Counted from the stretch's first letter, positions 29,575 through 38,091 are shown. The stretch: 64,000 nt of DNA from Vibrio nigripulchritudo ATCC 27043 (GCF_000222685.1 NZ_AFWJ01000267.1:62001-126000), one strand, 5' to 3'. Notes: generated from the letters alone by a model not told the origin. Numbers and translations are program-made.

Positions 29575-30579
29575 ATGGCGACAATGAAGGATGTTGCCCA
29601 GCTAGCAGGAGTTTCAACTGCAACGGTATCGAGGGCTTTGATGAATCCTGAGAAGGTTTCGTCGACGACACGTAAACGTGTGGAAAGCGCCGTTTTGGAA
29701 GCTGGTTATTCGCCGAATTCACTGGCAAGAAACTTACGACGTAATGAATCCAAAACTATCGTTGCAATCGTCCCTGACATTTGCGACTCCTACTTTACAG
29801 AGATCATTCGCGGCATTGAGGATGTGGCCGTGGAAAACGGGTATCTCGTATTGTTAGGAGACAGCGGTCAGCAGAAGAAACGAGAGAGCTCACTGGTCAA
29901 CCTGGTCTTTACCAAACAAGCAGACGGCATGTTGTTATTGGGGACACACCTGCCGTTTGATGTCAGCAAACCGGAACAGAAAAACTTGCCACCACTGGTC
30001 ATGGCATGTGAATTCGCGCCGGAACTGGAATTGCCGACAGTGCATATTGATAACCTAACGTCTTCGTTCGAAGCGGTGAACTACCTCACCCAAATGGGTC
30101 ATTCGAAGATTGCTCAGATTTCAGGACCTGACGATGCAGCATTGTGTCAGTTCCGTAACCAGGGTTATCAGCAGGCTTTACGTCGCGCTGGCATCACCAT
30201 GAATCCAACTTACAAAGAAATGGGCGATTTCACCTTTGAATCAGGGCAAAAGGCAATCGCAAAACTTCTGGCACTTCCGGAACCACCAACTGCCGTTTTC
30301 TGCCACAATGACGCCATGGCAATCGGCGCTATTAAGGGAGCAAAAGCGGCTGGATTGAAAGTACCTCAAGACCTGTCTGTTGTCGGGTTTGATGATATTC
30401 AGTTCGCGGAGTTCTGTGATCCACCATTGACGACTATTACCCAACCTCGCTACGAGATCGGTCGTCAGGCAATGTTGATGCTGCTTGAGATACTCAAAGG
30501 CAGAGATGTACATGCCGGATCACGTCTACTGGAAACAGAACTGAAAATCCGAGACAGCGCAGCGCCTCCAAGAAGCTAA
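29575..30579 (+). CDS. cytR: LacI-family nucleoside regulator CytR
   Basis: A 334-aa repressor/anti-activator of nucleoside uptake and catabolism. The N-terminal HTH reads MKDVAQLAGVSTATVSRALM; the periplasmic-binding-like core includes IVAIVPDICDSYFTEIIRGIE, FCHNDAMAIGAIKGAK and VVGFDDIQFAEFCDPPLTTI. Assignment to CytR rather than another LacI member rests on its position between priA and ftsN, as in E. coli, and on family resemblance. A CRP site lies about 150 bp upstream of the start. Confidence 0.92.
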   Translation: MATMKDVAQLAGVSTATVSRALMNPEKVSSTTRKRVESAVLEAGYSPNSLARNLRRNESKTIVAIVPDICDSYFTEIIRGIEDVAVENGYLVLLGDSGQQKKRESSLVNLVFTKQADGMLLLGTHLPFDVSKPEQKNLPPLVMACEFAPELELPTVHIDNLTSSFEAVNYLTQMGHSKIAQISGPDDAALCQFRNQGYQQALRRAGITMNPTYKEMGDFTFESGQKAIAKLLALPEPPTAVFCHNDAMAIGAIKGAKAAGLKVPQDLSVVGFDDIQFAEFCDPPLTTITQPRYEIGRQAMLMLLEILKGRDVHAGSRLLETELKIRDSAAPPRS

Positions 30580-30586
30580 GGCTTCA

Positions 30587-30601
30587 TGGGTCTGTGACCC
30601 A
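30587..30601. other. Short palindrome after cytR resembling the repeat-element terminus
   Basis: TGGGTC-TGT-GACCCA, 7 bp after the cytR stop. It differs from the AGGGTCTGTTGACCCT form by one missing base and its outer pair. It has no T run and is too short for a terminator. Confidence 0.3.
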
Positions 30602-30704
30602 AAAGATGGACACACCTGCAAGCTTTTCAATGGTAACACTGGTTTTCCAGAGTAATTCTGGATTACCATGTTACCCGTTTTTATTGAACGCAAGCTGTTA
30701 AACC

Positions 30705-31241
30705 GTGGCAAATAAAGATTACGTAAGAAGAGGACGTGGGCAAAAAAAGCCTACCAGAAAACAAACATCCAATAAGAAGCCGTGGAAAGCAGGCATCGTC
30801 GCCATATTACTGGCTGGCGCATTTGGTTATGGGCTTTACACACTAAGCCAGGATCCGGAGCCGCCTAAACCACAAGTGGTGGAAAAACCGAAAAAGCCCG
30901 TCAGCAAACCAAAACCACTGCCGCCTCCACCAGAGGAAAAATGGGAGTACGTTGAATCACTGCCCAAACGTGAAGTACAGGTCGAAGCCAAAGAACAAGT
31001 GGTTTCTGATATTCCTTACATCATGCAGTGTGGTGCCTACAAAACTCTGGCGCAGGCAGAAGCTCGTAAAGTGGATATTGCTTTTCAGGGGATCAGTAGC
31101 AAGATTCGCAAGAAAGAAGGCAGTAGCTGGTATCGCGTCGTATTAGGGCCTTACACCTTCAAACGCGATGCGGAGCGCGATCGCCATAAGCTACAACGGG
31201 CAAAAATCGAACCGTGCGCTATTTGGAAAGAATCGCAATAA
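30705..31241 (+). CDS. ftsN: Cell division protein FtsN (compact form)
   Basis: A 178-aa bitopic division protein. It has a basic cytoplasmic tail (1-27), one membrane segment (28-47), a proline/lysine-rich stretch, LPPPPEEKWEYVESLPKRE (72-90) resembling the essential E segment that triggers septal synthesis in E. coli, and a C-terminal SPOR domain (about 102-178) with IMQCGAYKTLAQAEA and the disulfide pair Cys109/Cys171. E. coli FtsN is 319 aa because a long glutamine-rich linker separates these parts; here it is nearly absent. GTG start at 30705; SD is weak. Recognition rests on SPOR plus the cytR-ftsN-hslVU context. Confidence 0.92.
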   Translation: MANKDYVRRGRGQKKPTRKQTSNKKPWKAGIVAILLAGAFGYGLYTLSQDPEPPKPQVVEKPKKPVSKPKPLPPPPEEKWEYVESLPKREVQVEAKEQVVSDIPYIMQCGAYKTLAQAEARKVDIAFQGISSKIRKKEGSSWYRVVLGPYTFKRDAERDRHKLQRAKIEPCAIWKESQ

Positions 31242-31277
31242 CCGATGTATAAAACACAAAACATCAAACATTCTCAG

Positions 31278-31305
31278 GGGAGCCAGTTGGCTCCCTTGTT
31301 TTTTT
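31278..31305 (+). terminator. ftsN terminator
   Basis: GGGAGCC-agtt-GGCTCCC then TTGTTTTTTT. Confidence 0.88.
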
Positions 31306-31322
31306 CTCTCCTGCCCTCATAT
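31295..31322 (+). promoter_or_regulatory. Possible heat-shock (sigma-32) promoter of hslVU
   Basis: CTTGTTT (31295-31301), 12-bp spacer, CCCTCATAT (31314-31322), compared with CTTGAAA-N11-16-CCCCATNT. It lies 38 bp before hslV. hslVU is a heat-shock operon in E. coli; the -35 shares bases with the end of the ftsN terminator. Confidence 0.45.
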
Positions 31323-31360
31323 TTCACATATATCGCGAGCGAAACAAAAGGTTAATAAAA

Positions 31361-31900
31361 GTGACTACTATCGTATCTGTACGCCGAAATAATAAAGTCG
31401 TCATTGCTGGAGACGGTCAGGTTTCTTTAGGAAATACCGTCATGAAAGGCAACGCAAAGAAAGTACGCCGCCTCTACAATAATAAAGTACTGGCAGGTTT
31501 TGCCGGCGGTACGGCTGACGCATTCACACTATTTGAGCGCTTCGAAAGCAAACTGCAAATGCATCAAGGGCATCTGACCAAAGCCGCAGTAGAACTGGCA
31601 AAAGACTGGCGCAGTGACCGCGCACTGAGAAAACTCGAAGCACTGCTTGCGGTTGCGGATGAAACCGCTTCGCTGATCATCACAGGTAATGGTGATGTGG
31701 TTCAGCCAGAAAACGACTTAATTGCCATTGGCTCTGGTGGTAACTTTGCTCAGGCAGCCGCTACTGCTTTACTGGAAAACACCGAGCTTGATGCCCGAGA
31801 AATTGCTGAAAAATCACTGAAAATTGCTGGTGATATCTGTGTATTCACCAATCATCACCACACGGTCGAAGAACTCGACACAGCAGCGCAAGAATCATAA
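31361..31900 (+). CDS. hslV: ATP-dependent protease HslVU, peptidase subunit
   Basis: A 179-aa proteasome-like threonine peptidase. After the initiator (GTG at 31361) comes TTIVSVRR, with Thr2 as nucleophile, followed by [12 protein letters not shown] and [17 protein letters not shown]. It forms a dodecamer capped by HslU and degrades misfolded and regulatory proteins. hslU starts 10 nt after its stop, so the pair is one operon. Confidence 0.97.
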   Translation: MTTIVSVRRNNKVVIAGDGQVSLGNTVMKGNAKKVRRLYNNKVLAGFAGGTADAFTLFERFESKLQMHQGHLTKAAVELAKDWRSDRALRKLEALLAVADETASLIITGNGDVVQPENDLIAIGSGGNFAQAAATALLENTELDAREIAEKSLKIAGDICVFTNHHHTVEELDTAAQES

Positions 31901-31910
31901 GGAATTCAAT

Positions 31911-33242
31911 ATGTCTGAAATGACGCCAAGAGAAATTGTTCACGAATTGAATCGCCACATCATCGGACAAGACAAAGCAAAGCGCGCTGTGGCGATCGCT
32001 CTTCGTAACCGCTGGCGCCGCATGCAGCTTGAAGAAAGCTTACGCGTCGAAGTCTCCCCCAAGAACATTCTGATGATCGGTCCGACCGGTGTCGGTAAAA
32101 CAGAAATCGCTCGTCGCCTTGCCAAGCTGGCCAATGCCCCATTCATGAAAGTGGAAGCCACTAAATTCACGGAAGTGGGTTACGTGGGTAAGGAAGTGGA
32201 AACCATCATTCGCGATCTGACGGATGTAGCCATCAAGATGACTCACCAGCAAGCGATGGAAAAAGTAAAATTCCGCGCTGAAGAGCAGGCAGAAGAACGC
32301 ATTCTGGATGCCCTGCTTCCACCACCGCGTGAAGGCTGGGGTTCCGGCGACGCCGCTGAAGAAAAGTCCAATACACGTCAGATCTTCCGCAAGAAACTTC
32401 GCGAAGGTCAGCTAGACGACAAAGAGATCGACATCGAAATTGCTGCTCCGCAAATGGGCGTAGAAATCATGGCGCCTCCTGGCATGGAAGAGATGACCAA
32501 TCAGCTTCAGGGCATGTTCCAGAACCTTGCCGGCGACACCAAGAAAAGCCGCAAGATGAAAATAAAAGACGCGTTCAAAGCTCTGACAGAAGAAGAAGCA
32601 GCAAAGCTGGTCAATCAGGAAGAGTTGAAAGAACAAGCCATCTACAATGTTGAAAACAACGGCATTGTCTTCATCGATGAAATCGACAAGATTTGTAAAC
32701 GTGGTGAAAGTTCAGGTCCGGACGTATCTCGTGAAGGAGTTCAACGTGACTTACTTCCTCTTATCGAGGGCAGCACCGTTTCCACCAAGCACGGCATGGT
32801 CAAAACTGACCACATCCTGTTCATTGCATCCGGTGCATTCCAGGTAGCGAAACCATCAGACCTGATTCCAGAATTGCAGGGTCGTCTGCCAATTCGTGTG
32901 GAACTGGAAGCGCTAACCAGTGATGATTTCAAACGCATTCTGACAGAGCCTAAAGCTTCTCTGACCGAGCAGTATTCTGCTCTGATGGCGACAGAATCCG
33001 TTGACGTTTCATTCACTGAAGAAGGTGTTGATCAAATTGCCAATGCCGCGTGGCAAGTGAACGAAACCACTGAAAACATTGGTGCTCGTCGTCTTCACAC
33101 TGTGATGGAACGCCTGATGGAAGAGATTTCGTTTGAAGCGACCGACAAGAGCGGAACGGCTGTGAAAATTGACGCGGAGTACGTGAAATCCAAGCTGGGT
33201 GAGTTTGTTGAAGACGAAGATCTCAGTCGCTTTATCCTGTAA
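31911..33242 (+). CDS. hslU: ATP-dependent protease HslVU, ATPase subunit
   Basis: A 443-aa AAA+ unfoldase, same length as E. coli HslU. Walker [10 protein letters not shown] (Lys63), pore motif region [11 protein letters not shown], Walker [11 protein letters not shown], sensor region [18 protein letters not shown], and the conserved C-terminus EDLSRFIL that inserts into HslV. The frame is open from 31824 inside hslV, but [10 protein letters not shown] at 31911, preceded by AAGGAATTCAAT, is the true start. Confidence 0.97.
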   Translation: MSEMTPREIVHELNRHIIGQDKAKRAVAIALRNRWRRMQLEESLRVEVSPKNILMIGPTGVGKTEIARRLAKLANAPFMKVEATKFTEVGYVGKEVETIIRDLTDVAIKMTHQQAMEKVKFRAEEQAEERILDALLPPPREGWGSGDAAEEKSNTRQIFRKKLREGQLDDKEIDIEIAAPQMGVEIMAPPGMEEMTNQLQGMFQNLAGDTKKSRKMKIKDAFKALTEEEAAKLVNQEELKEQAIYNVENNGIVFIDEIDKICKRGESSGPDVSREGVQRDLLPLIEGSTVSTKHGMVKTDHILFIASGAFQVAKPSDLIPELQGRLPIRVELEALTSDDFKRILTEPKASLTEQYSALMATESVDVSFTEEGVDQIANAAWQVNETTENIGARRLHTVMERLMEEISFEATDKSGTAVKIDAEYVKSKLGEFVEDEDLSRFIL

Positions 33243-33280
33243 GTCTGCATTGGATACATCCAAATATTTGATGTAAAACA

Positions 33281-33306
33281 AGCCCACCTCAGTTAGGTGG
33301 GCTTTT
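33281..33306 (+). terminator. hslVU terminator
   Basis: AGCCCACCT (33281-33289) pairs with AGGTGGGCT (33295-33303), then TTT. Confidence 0.88.
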
Positions 33307-33368
33307 GGTATTCCCCTCTGCTGGCGCGTTGATATACTGGATACAAATCGGTCAACGACGTACGACGC

Positions 33369-34286
33369 ATGAGACAATCACTAAGTGTATGGCTTGATGC
33401 CGCTCGCCCCAAAACACTGCCACTGGCGTTTGCTTCTATCGCAACAGGCAGCAGTGTTGCCCTATTTAATGGTCACTTTTCATTCCCAGTCATGGTACTG
33501 GCTCTTCTTACCGCAATACTGCTGCAAATCCTTTCCAACCTTGCGAATGACTATGGTGACGCAATAAAAGGAACTGATAACAAGGAGCGTATTGGTCCAA
33601 CTCGTGCCATTCAGTCTGGTGCGGTGACTCCACAGACCATGAAACAAGCCATCATCATCAATATTATTCTGACTATCGCATCGGGTCTTGCGCTTATCTT
33701 CTATGCCCTGCAAACGCCTACCAGCATCATGGCATTCATCGGGCTTGGGCTTTTGGCTATCATCGCTGCCATTGCTTATACCGTGGGCAACAAACCTTAT
33801 GGCTACATTGGCTTGGGAGATTTGTCGGTGTTTATCTTCTTCGGTCTGCTTGGCGTAGCGGGCACGTTCTTCCTCCATACAGGGTTTATTGATGCCACCA
33901 CATTTTTACCCTCAGTCGGGTGCGGTTTGCTGGCAGTAGCCGTTCTGAACATCAATAACATGCGAGATATTGAGAATGATGCAGCCTGCGGGAAACGCAC
34001 TATGGCTGTTCGCTTGGGAGCAGAGCGAGCCAAGCGCTACCACCTGCTTTTACTCACTGGCGGGATTGTTCCTTTTATCGCATTTTTAGCTCTGCACAAT
34101 ACCGCGCTGGCCTGGGGCTTAGCCATGCTGCTGGCGGTGCTTCTCACCGTTAATCACGGTAAAGCGGTACTGGCAGCGACGACCCCAACTGAGCTTGCGC
34201 CTATGATGCCAGTTATCGTCAAATGTGCTCTGGTCACTAACCTGTTGTTCTCAATCGTGATCACGGGTCAAACTCTGATGACTTAA
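33369..34286 (+). CDS. menA: 1,4-dihydroxy-2-naphthoate polyprenyltransferase
   Basis: A 305-aa integral membrane UbiA-family prenyltransferase making demethylmenaquinone. It has about eight or nine hydrophobic segments and two aspartate-rich motifs for Mg-diphosphate: NLANDYGDAIKGTDN (near 58-72) and NNMRDIENDAACGKRT (near 196-211). Gene order hslU-menA-rraA matches E. coli. It supports menaquinone-dependent (anaerobic) respiration. Confidence 0.95.
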   Translation: MRQSLSVWLDAARPKTLPLAFASIATGSSVALFNGHFSFPVMVLALLTAILLQILSNLANDYGDAIKGTDNKERIGPTRAIQSGAVTPQTMKQAIIINIILTIASGLALIFYALQTPTSIMAFIGLGLLAIIAAIAYTVGNKPYGYIGLGDLSVFIFFGLLGVAGTFFLHTGFIDATTFLPSVGCGLLAVAVLNINNMRDIENDAACGKRTMAVRLGAERAKRYHLLLLTGGIVPFIAFLALHNTALAWGLAMLLAVLLTVNHGKAVLAATTPTELAPMMPVIVKCALVTNLLFSIVITGQTLMT

Positions 34287-34364
34287 TTGAGTCTTGTCAT
34301 TGCATTGACTTACTAGGCATATATACTCGAATACAGAACTGTGTAACAGAAGACGACATTGCTT

Positions 34365-34895
34365 ATGGAATACAACACCTCAGCACTATGCGATATCTAT
34401 CAGGATCAGGTAGATGTAGTGGAGCCTATGTTCAGTAATTTTGGTGGTAGCGCCTCATTTGCAGGTCAGATTACAACCATCAAATGTTTTGAAGACAACG
34501 GGCTGATCCGTAACACGCTTGAACAAGATGGTGTTGGTCGAGTATTGCTGATCGATGGTGGTGGTTCATTACGCCGCGCGCTCATCGACGCTGAGCTTGC
34601 GTCTCTGGCAGAAGAAAATGAATGGGAAGGCATTGTAGTTTATGGATGCGTTCGCGAAGTTGATGAACTGGAAGACATGAACCTCGGTATTCAGGCTCTA
34701 GCCTCAATCCCCGTAGGAGCCGCGCAGCAAGAAATCGGCGAGCAAGATCTAGCCGTTAATTTTGGTGGAGTCACCTTCTTACCTGACGATTACCTTTACG
34801 CTGACAACACAGGCATCATCATCTCTCAGGAACCTCTTGATTCCGACCTAGAAGGCGAAGAAGAAGACGAGTTCACCGAAGACGACGAAGAATAA
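34365..34895 (+). CDS. rraA: Ribonuclease E activity regulator RraA, with acidic tail
   Basis: A 176-aa trimeric protein that binds and inhibits RNase E, altering mRNA turnover. It aligns from [20 protein letters not shown] through [21 protein letters not shown] with E. coli RraA (161 aa). The frame opens two codons earlier, but ATG 34365 is the family start. After residue 160 it adds an acidic tail ([14 protein letters not shown]) missing from E. coli RraA. Confidence 0.95.
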   Translation: MEYNTSALCDIYQDQVDVVEPMFSNFGGSASFAGQITTIKCFEDNGLIRNTLEQDGVGRVLLIDGGGSLRRALIDAELASLAEENEWEGIVVYGCVREVDELEDMNLGIQALASIPVGAAQQEIGEQDLAVNFGGVTFLPDDYLYADNTGIIISQEPLDSDLEGEEEDEFTEDDEE

Positions 34896-34916
34896 GACTT
34901 CCGCTCACCCAATACC

Positions 34917-34942
34917 AAAAAAGCAGCCATCGGCTGCTTTTT
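34917..34942 (+). terminator. rraA terminator
   Basis: AAAAAGCAGCC-atc-GGCTGCTTTTT. Confidence 0.9.
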
Positions 34943-34989
34943 CACTTTTTGAACCAATTACTTGCAAGCTAAACATTGGTTCAATCAGA

Positions 34990-35110
34990 AAATCATGAAC
35001 TAAGTGCTGCTTCTATCTTTTTAGAGCTAGGAAGAAGCGCGGAGTTTACGCATGTAAATGAGCACTTCTGACAACGCTATAAAATGATAGAGCAAACTTA
35101 GACGTGATTT
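34990..35110. repeat. ERIC-like imperfect palindrome overlapping the zapB stop codon
   Basis: A roughly 120-bp nested palindrome. AAATCA pairs with TGATTT at the ends; CTAAGT..GCT with AGC..ACTTAG; CTATCTTTTTAGAGC (13 of 15 bases) with GCTATAAAATGATAG; and the tip is GAAGCGCGGAGTTTAC-gcat-GTAAATGAGCACTTC. Size, nested arms and the GGAG-TTTAC-N4-GTAAA tip recall enterobacterial ERIC repeats, which also occur in Vibrio, but I cannot confirm the family. Its right arm runs into the last bases of zapB. Confidence 0.65.
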
Positions 35111-35351
35111 ACTCTACTTCGTCCATCTTGCCTAATAGATTACGAATGCGCTCCTGCCATGCATTATGCTCTTCACGCATTTTAAGGTTTTGGCTTTCCA
35201 GTTCCTCACGGCTGTTTTTCAGCTCGTTTGCTTCAGAGTTAAGTTGAGCGTTCTGCTCTTTCAACTCTTCTACTTCCATTTGTAGAAGTGCGATGGTATC
35301 AACTGCGGTTTGGATTTTTGCTTCTAGCTGCTCTAGGACTTCTAAAGACAT
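35109..35351 (-). CDS. zapB: Cell division protein ZapB
   Basis: An 80-aa protein that is almost entirely coiled coil (heptads through LEAKIQTAVDTIALLQMEVEE to LRNLLGK). It stabilises the Z-ring through ZapA. Length and start MSLEVLEQLEAKIQ match E. coli ZapB. The frame opens 16 codons earlier, but ATG 35351 is the family start. Divergent from glpX; E. coli has glpF and glpK between, absent here. Confidence 0.94.
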   Translation of the reverse strand: MSLEVLEQLEAKIQTAVDTIALLQMEVEELKEQNAQLNSEANELKNSREELESQNLKMREEHNAWQERIRNLLGKMDEVE

Positions 35352-35595
35352 GTTAGCCACCTGTTTATTTTGATTCAGTCTACGTGAATGAAAGTTCACA
35401 AATTATTCCACATTCTACTCAGCATCCCGCGTCGACACACGTTCAAAATTGGTGATCTTTGCTCGGTTGGTCAAAAAAAAGGCTATCTTTAACCAAAATT
35501 TGACGTTCGCTATCAATCTATTGGCGATCACTGGGAAAAATTGATGCTGAGCAATCCACAGGGCGTTTCACGGATGAAATAGCAAACGTTTCAAT

Positions 35596-35629
35596 ATGGC
35601 TGTGTTAGAATCATGGCTGTGTTAGAATC
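35596..35629 (+). promoter_or_regulatory. Tandemly duplicated extended -10 promoter element before glpX
   Basis: ATGGCTGTGTTAGAATC occurs twice in direct tandem (35596-35612 and 35613-35629). Each copy contains TGTTAGAAT, an extended -10 (TG-N-TAGAAT), so two start points 17 bp apart are expected. The glpX ATG is 43 bp downstream of the second copy. Confidence 0.6.
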
Positions 35630-35672
35630 GCCGCCAATTCTTTCCTGTTTTGGTTTCGTATCTGGAGTTCAC

Positions 35673-36680
35673 ATGAAACGCGATTTGGCGATGGCTTTTT
35701 CCCGAGTCACTGAGGGTGCTGCACTGGCTGGTTATAAATGGCTGGGACGTGGTGATAAAAACGCAGCGGACGGCGCTGCAGTTGAGGTCATGCGCGCACT
35801 ACTGAATAAAACGGAAATCTCGGGTGAAATTGTCATCGGTGAAGGTGAAATCGATGATGCGCCTATGCTGTACATTGGTGAGAACGTCGGTATTGGTGGC
35901 GATGCTGTGGATATTGCTGTCGACCCGATTGAAGGCACTCGCATGACCGCTATGGGTCAGTCCAATGCATTAGCGGTATTGGCGGCAGGTGAAAAGGGCA
36001 GCTTTTTGAAAGCACCTGACATGTACATGGAAAAACTGGTTGTTGGTCCGGGTGCAAAAGGGGTGATCGACTTAGACAAACCGCTGGCTGAGAACTTAAC
36101 CAACATTGCTGAAGCCCTAGGCAAAACGCTGGATACTCTGACGGTGATCACTCTGGCGAAACCAAGACACGATGATGTGATTGCAGAAATGCAAAAGATG
36201 GGTGTACGTGTATTTGCTGTGCCAGACGGCGACGTGGCGGCATCTATTCTAACGTGTATGCCAGACAGTGAAGTAGACGTTATGTATTGTGTGGGGGGTG
36301 CGCCAGAGGGTGTGGTTTCTGCTGCGGTTATTCGCGCACTAGACGGCGACATGCACGGTCGCTTATTGCCACGCCACGAAGTGAAAGGCGATACGGAAGA
36401 AAATCGCGCTCACGGTGAGCAAGAGCTGGAACGTTGTAAAGAAATGGGTGTCACGGCTGGCATTGTTTTGCGTATGGAAGACATGGCACGCAGCGATAAC
36501 GTGGTATTTTCAGCAACAGGTATCACCAAGGGTGACTTGCTTGAAGGCATTACTCGTCAGGGCAATATTGCAACAACGGAGACGCTATTGATTCGTGGTC
36601 GTTGTCGTACCATTCGTCGTATCAAATCGATTCATTACCTTGAAAGAAAGGATGATGAAGTCCGCGACATCATTTTATAG
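35673..36680 (+). CDS. glpX: Fructose-1,6-bisphosphatase class II
   Basis: A 335-aa Mn-dependent FBPase of gluconeogenesis. Metal and substrate motifs: VIGEGEIDDAPMLYIGE (Glu57, Glu59, Asp61) and IAVDPIEGTRM (Asp84, Glu87). The frame opens at 35613, within the promoter duplication, but MKRDLAMAFSRVTEGAALAG at 35673 is the family start. glpX here stands alone rather than in glpFKX. Confidence 0.95.
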   Translation: MKRDLAMAFSRVTEGAALAGYKWLGRGDKNAADGAAVEVMRALLNKTEISGEIVIGEGEIDDAPMLYIGENVGIGGDAVDIAVDPIEGTRMTAMGQSNALAVLAAGEKGSFLKAPDMYMEKLVVGPGAKGVIDLDKPLAENLTNIAEALGKTLDTLTVITLAKPRHDDVIAEMQKMGVRVFAVPDGDVAASILTCMPDSEVDVMYCVGGAPEGVVSAAVIRALDGDMHGRLLPRHEVKGDTEENRAHGEQELERCKEMGVTAGIVLRMEDMARSDNVVFSATGITKGDLLEGITRQGNIATTETLLIRGRCRTIRRIKSIHYLERKDDEVRDIIL

Positions 36681-36705
36681 CCCAGGCTCAAATCGAGTGT
36701 TATCG

Positions 36706-36730
36706 AAGCGCAGCCAGGCTGCGCTTTTTT
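36706..36730 (+). terminator. glpX terminator
   Basis: AAGCGCAGCC-a-GGCTGCGCTT then TTTT. Confidence 0.9.
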
Positions 36731-36908
36731 AATCCTGAAAATGGTGATTTTTCCTGAAAAAGTTAACTATCAAGGTCACGGGTTAATGCGTCTTTAAGCT
36801 CTGATACCAAAACTTCAGCACTATTGCGGATTTAATCAAGAGTTTGCTTTATTAACTTCATACCTCATAATAGTCCCAAGGGTGAATGCCCTAGCTATGA
36901 GGGGAAGA

Positions 36909-37526
36909 ATGAAAACAACGGATCGTATCTTACATAAAATCAAGCGTGAAGGTGCCATCACCGCTAAGAAGCTATCGCAAGACTTTTCCATGACTACCAT
37001 GGGCGCTCGCCAGCACCTACAGAGCCTGGAAGAAGATGGCTTACTGATTTTTGAGGATGTGAAAGCCAAAGTTGGACGCCCCACTCGCCACTGGTCGCTG
37101 ACAGATAAAGGTCATGAACAGTTCTTTGATGGTCATAGCGATCTGATGATCAATATGATTGATGCTGTTGAAGCGGTGTTCGGTAAAGAGGGGATGAAAA
37201 AAGTCACCGCCGAACGTGAAGCCAGCACACTTCGTCAATACCGCTCAGCCATGGCGCATTGTCAGACTCTCGAAGAAAAACTCAACATTCTTGCAGAGCT
37301 CCGCGAGAGTGAGGGCTATATGGTTGAGTTGCTAAAAAACGATCAAGGGTTTGAATTAATTGAAAATCACTGCCCAATTTGTCGTGCTGCGAAACGCTGC
37401 CCTAGCCTCTGCCTTTCCGAGATAAATGTCTTTCGTAAGCTTTTAGGAAAAGAATACTCCATCGAACGCACCGAACATATCATCCAGGGTAAACGTCGGT
37501 GTAGTTACCAAATAAGCGCGCAATAA
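36909..37526 (+). CDS. SufR-like HTH transcriptional regulator with C-terminal cysteine cluster
   Basis: A 205-aa regulator with an N-terminal winged helix (TTDRILHKIKREGAITAKKL, wing at VGRPTRHWSLTDKG) and a C-terminal cluster HCPICRAAKRCPSLC (Cys155, 158, 164, 168) plus Cys198 in GKRRCSY. The layout is that of the COG2345/SufR group, in which C-terminal cysteines bind an iron-sulfur cluster that sets DNA binding. Cluster binding here is inference. ATG 36909 has GAGGGGAAGA directly before it and is preferred over ATGs at 36882 and 36897. Targets are unknown; no suf genes are in the window. Confidence 0.75.
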   Translation: MKTTDRILHKIKREGAITAKKLSQDFSMTTMGARQHLQSLEEDGLLIFEDVKAKVGRPTRHWSLTDKGHEQFFDGHSDLMINMIDAVEAVFGKEGMKKVTAEREASTLRQYRSAMAHCQTLEEKLNILAELRESEGYMVELLKNDQGFELIENHCPICRAAKRCPSLCLSEINVFRKLLGKEYSIERTEHIIQGKRRCSYQISAQ

Positions 37527-37585
37527 TTTCCCAACGGTATCATTTACTTATACAGCAAGCTCATCTTGTCGCTTTTTCTTATTAG

Positions 37586-37654
37586 CTCAATTGCATATAT
37601 CAATTGTGAGACTGAACAATAATAGAGCAATTAAAGTGCATTTTTTGAGCTAAT
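37586..37654. promoter_or_regulatory. Inverted-repeat region upstream of the DUF3135-like gene
   Basis: CTCAATTG-catatat-CAATTGTGAG (37586-37610) is an operator-like inverted repeat. ATTAGCTCAA at 37581-37590 recurs inverted as TTGAGCTAAT at 37645-37654. The binding protein is unknown; the SufR-like regulator encoded just upstream is one candidate. Confidence 0.4.
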
Positions 37655-37705
37655 TTTATCGTATGCTCTGCTCATGTGCTGTAACAAAGAAGTAGGAGGG
37701 TGCAG

Positions 37706-38035
37706 ATGGGACGCGCTCAATATGATCAAACTTTACCTCCATTTGAGGAGCTTGTCGCTCTGGCTCAGGATGACCCAGAAGCGTTTAACGAATTTCGTCA
37801 AAAGATGTGTGAAGAGATGATCACTTACGCTTCGGTTGAGATGCAGCCTCGATTAAGAGCTCAGCAAAGCCATATCGAGAGAGTGATCGACCGATGCAAG
37901 AATCCAACGCATGCCAATGTGGCACTAATGAATGAGCTGACAATTCAAATCGGCAAGTTTCAAGATGCGTTGCACGGTGACATCACCAAAGAATCCGCCG
38001 ATATTGTTCCGTTCAATCTAGAACGCAAGCAATAA
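37706..38035 (+). CDS. Conserved hypothetical protein, DUF3135-like
   Basis: A 109-aa soluble, mostly helical protein (LPPFEELVALAQDDPEAFNEFRQK; MQPRLRAQQSHIERVIDRCKNP). It resembles the DUF3135 family of marine gammaproteobacteria; function unknown. ATG 37706 is 6 nt after an AGGAGG, so it is preferred to the GTG at 37700. A bidirectional terminator separates it from the convergent DUF805 gene. Confidence 0.75.
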   Translation: MGRAQYDQTLPPFEELVALAQDDPEAFNEFRQKMCEEMITYASVEMQPRLRAQQSHIERVIDRCKNPTHANVALMNELTIQIGKFQDALHGDITKESADIVPFNLERKQ

Positions 38036-38046
38036 GGTATGAAAAC

Positions 38047-38077
38047 AAAAACGGACCTGAATTCAGGTCCGTTTTTT
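38047..38077. terminator. Bidirectional terminator between the DUF3135-like and DUF805 genes
   Basis: AAAACGGACCTG-AATT-CAGGTCCGTTTT with flanking A and T runs. Confidence 0.93.
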
Positions 38078-38091
38078 CATTCGTAGACAAA

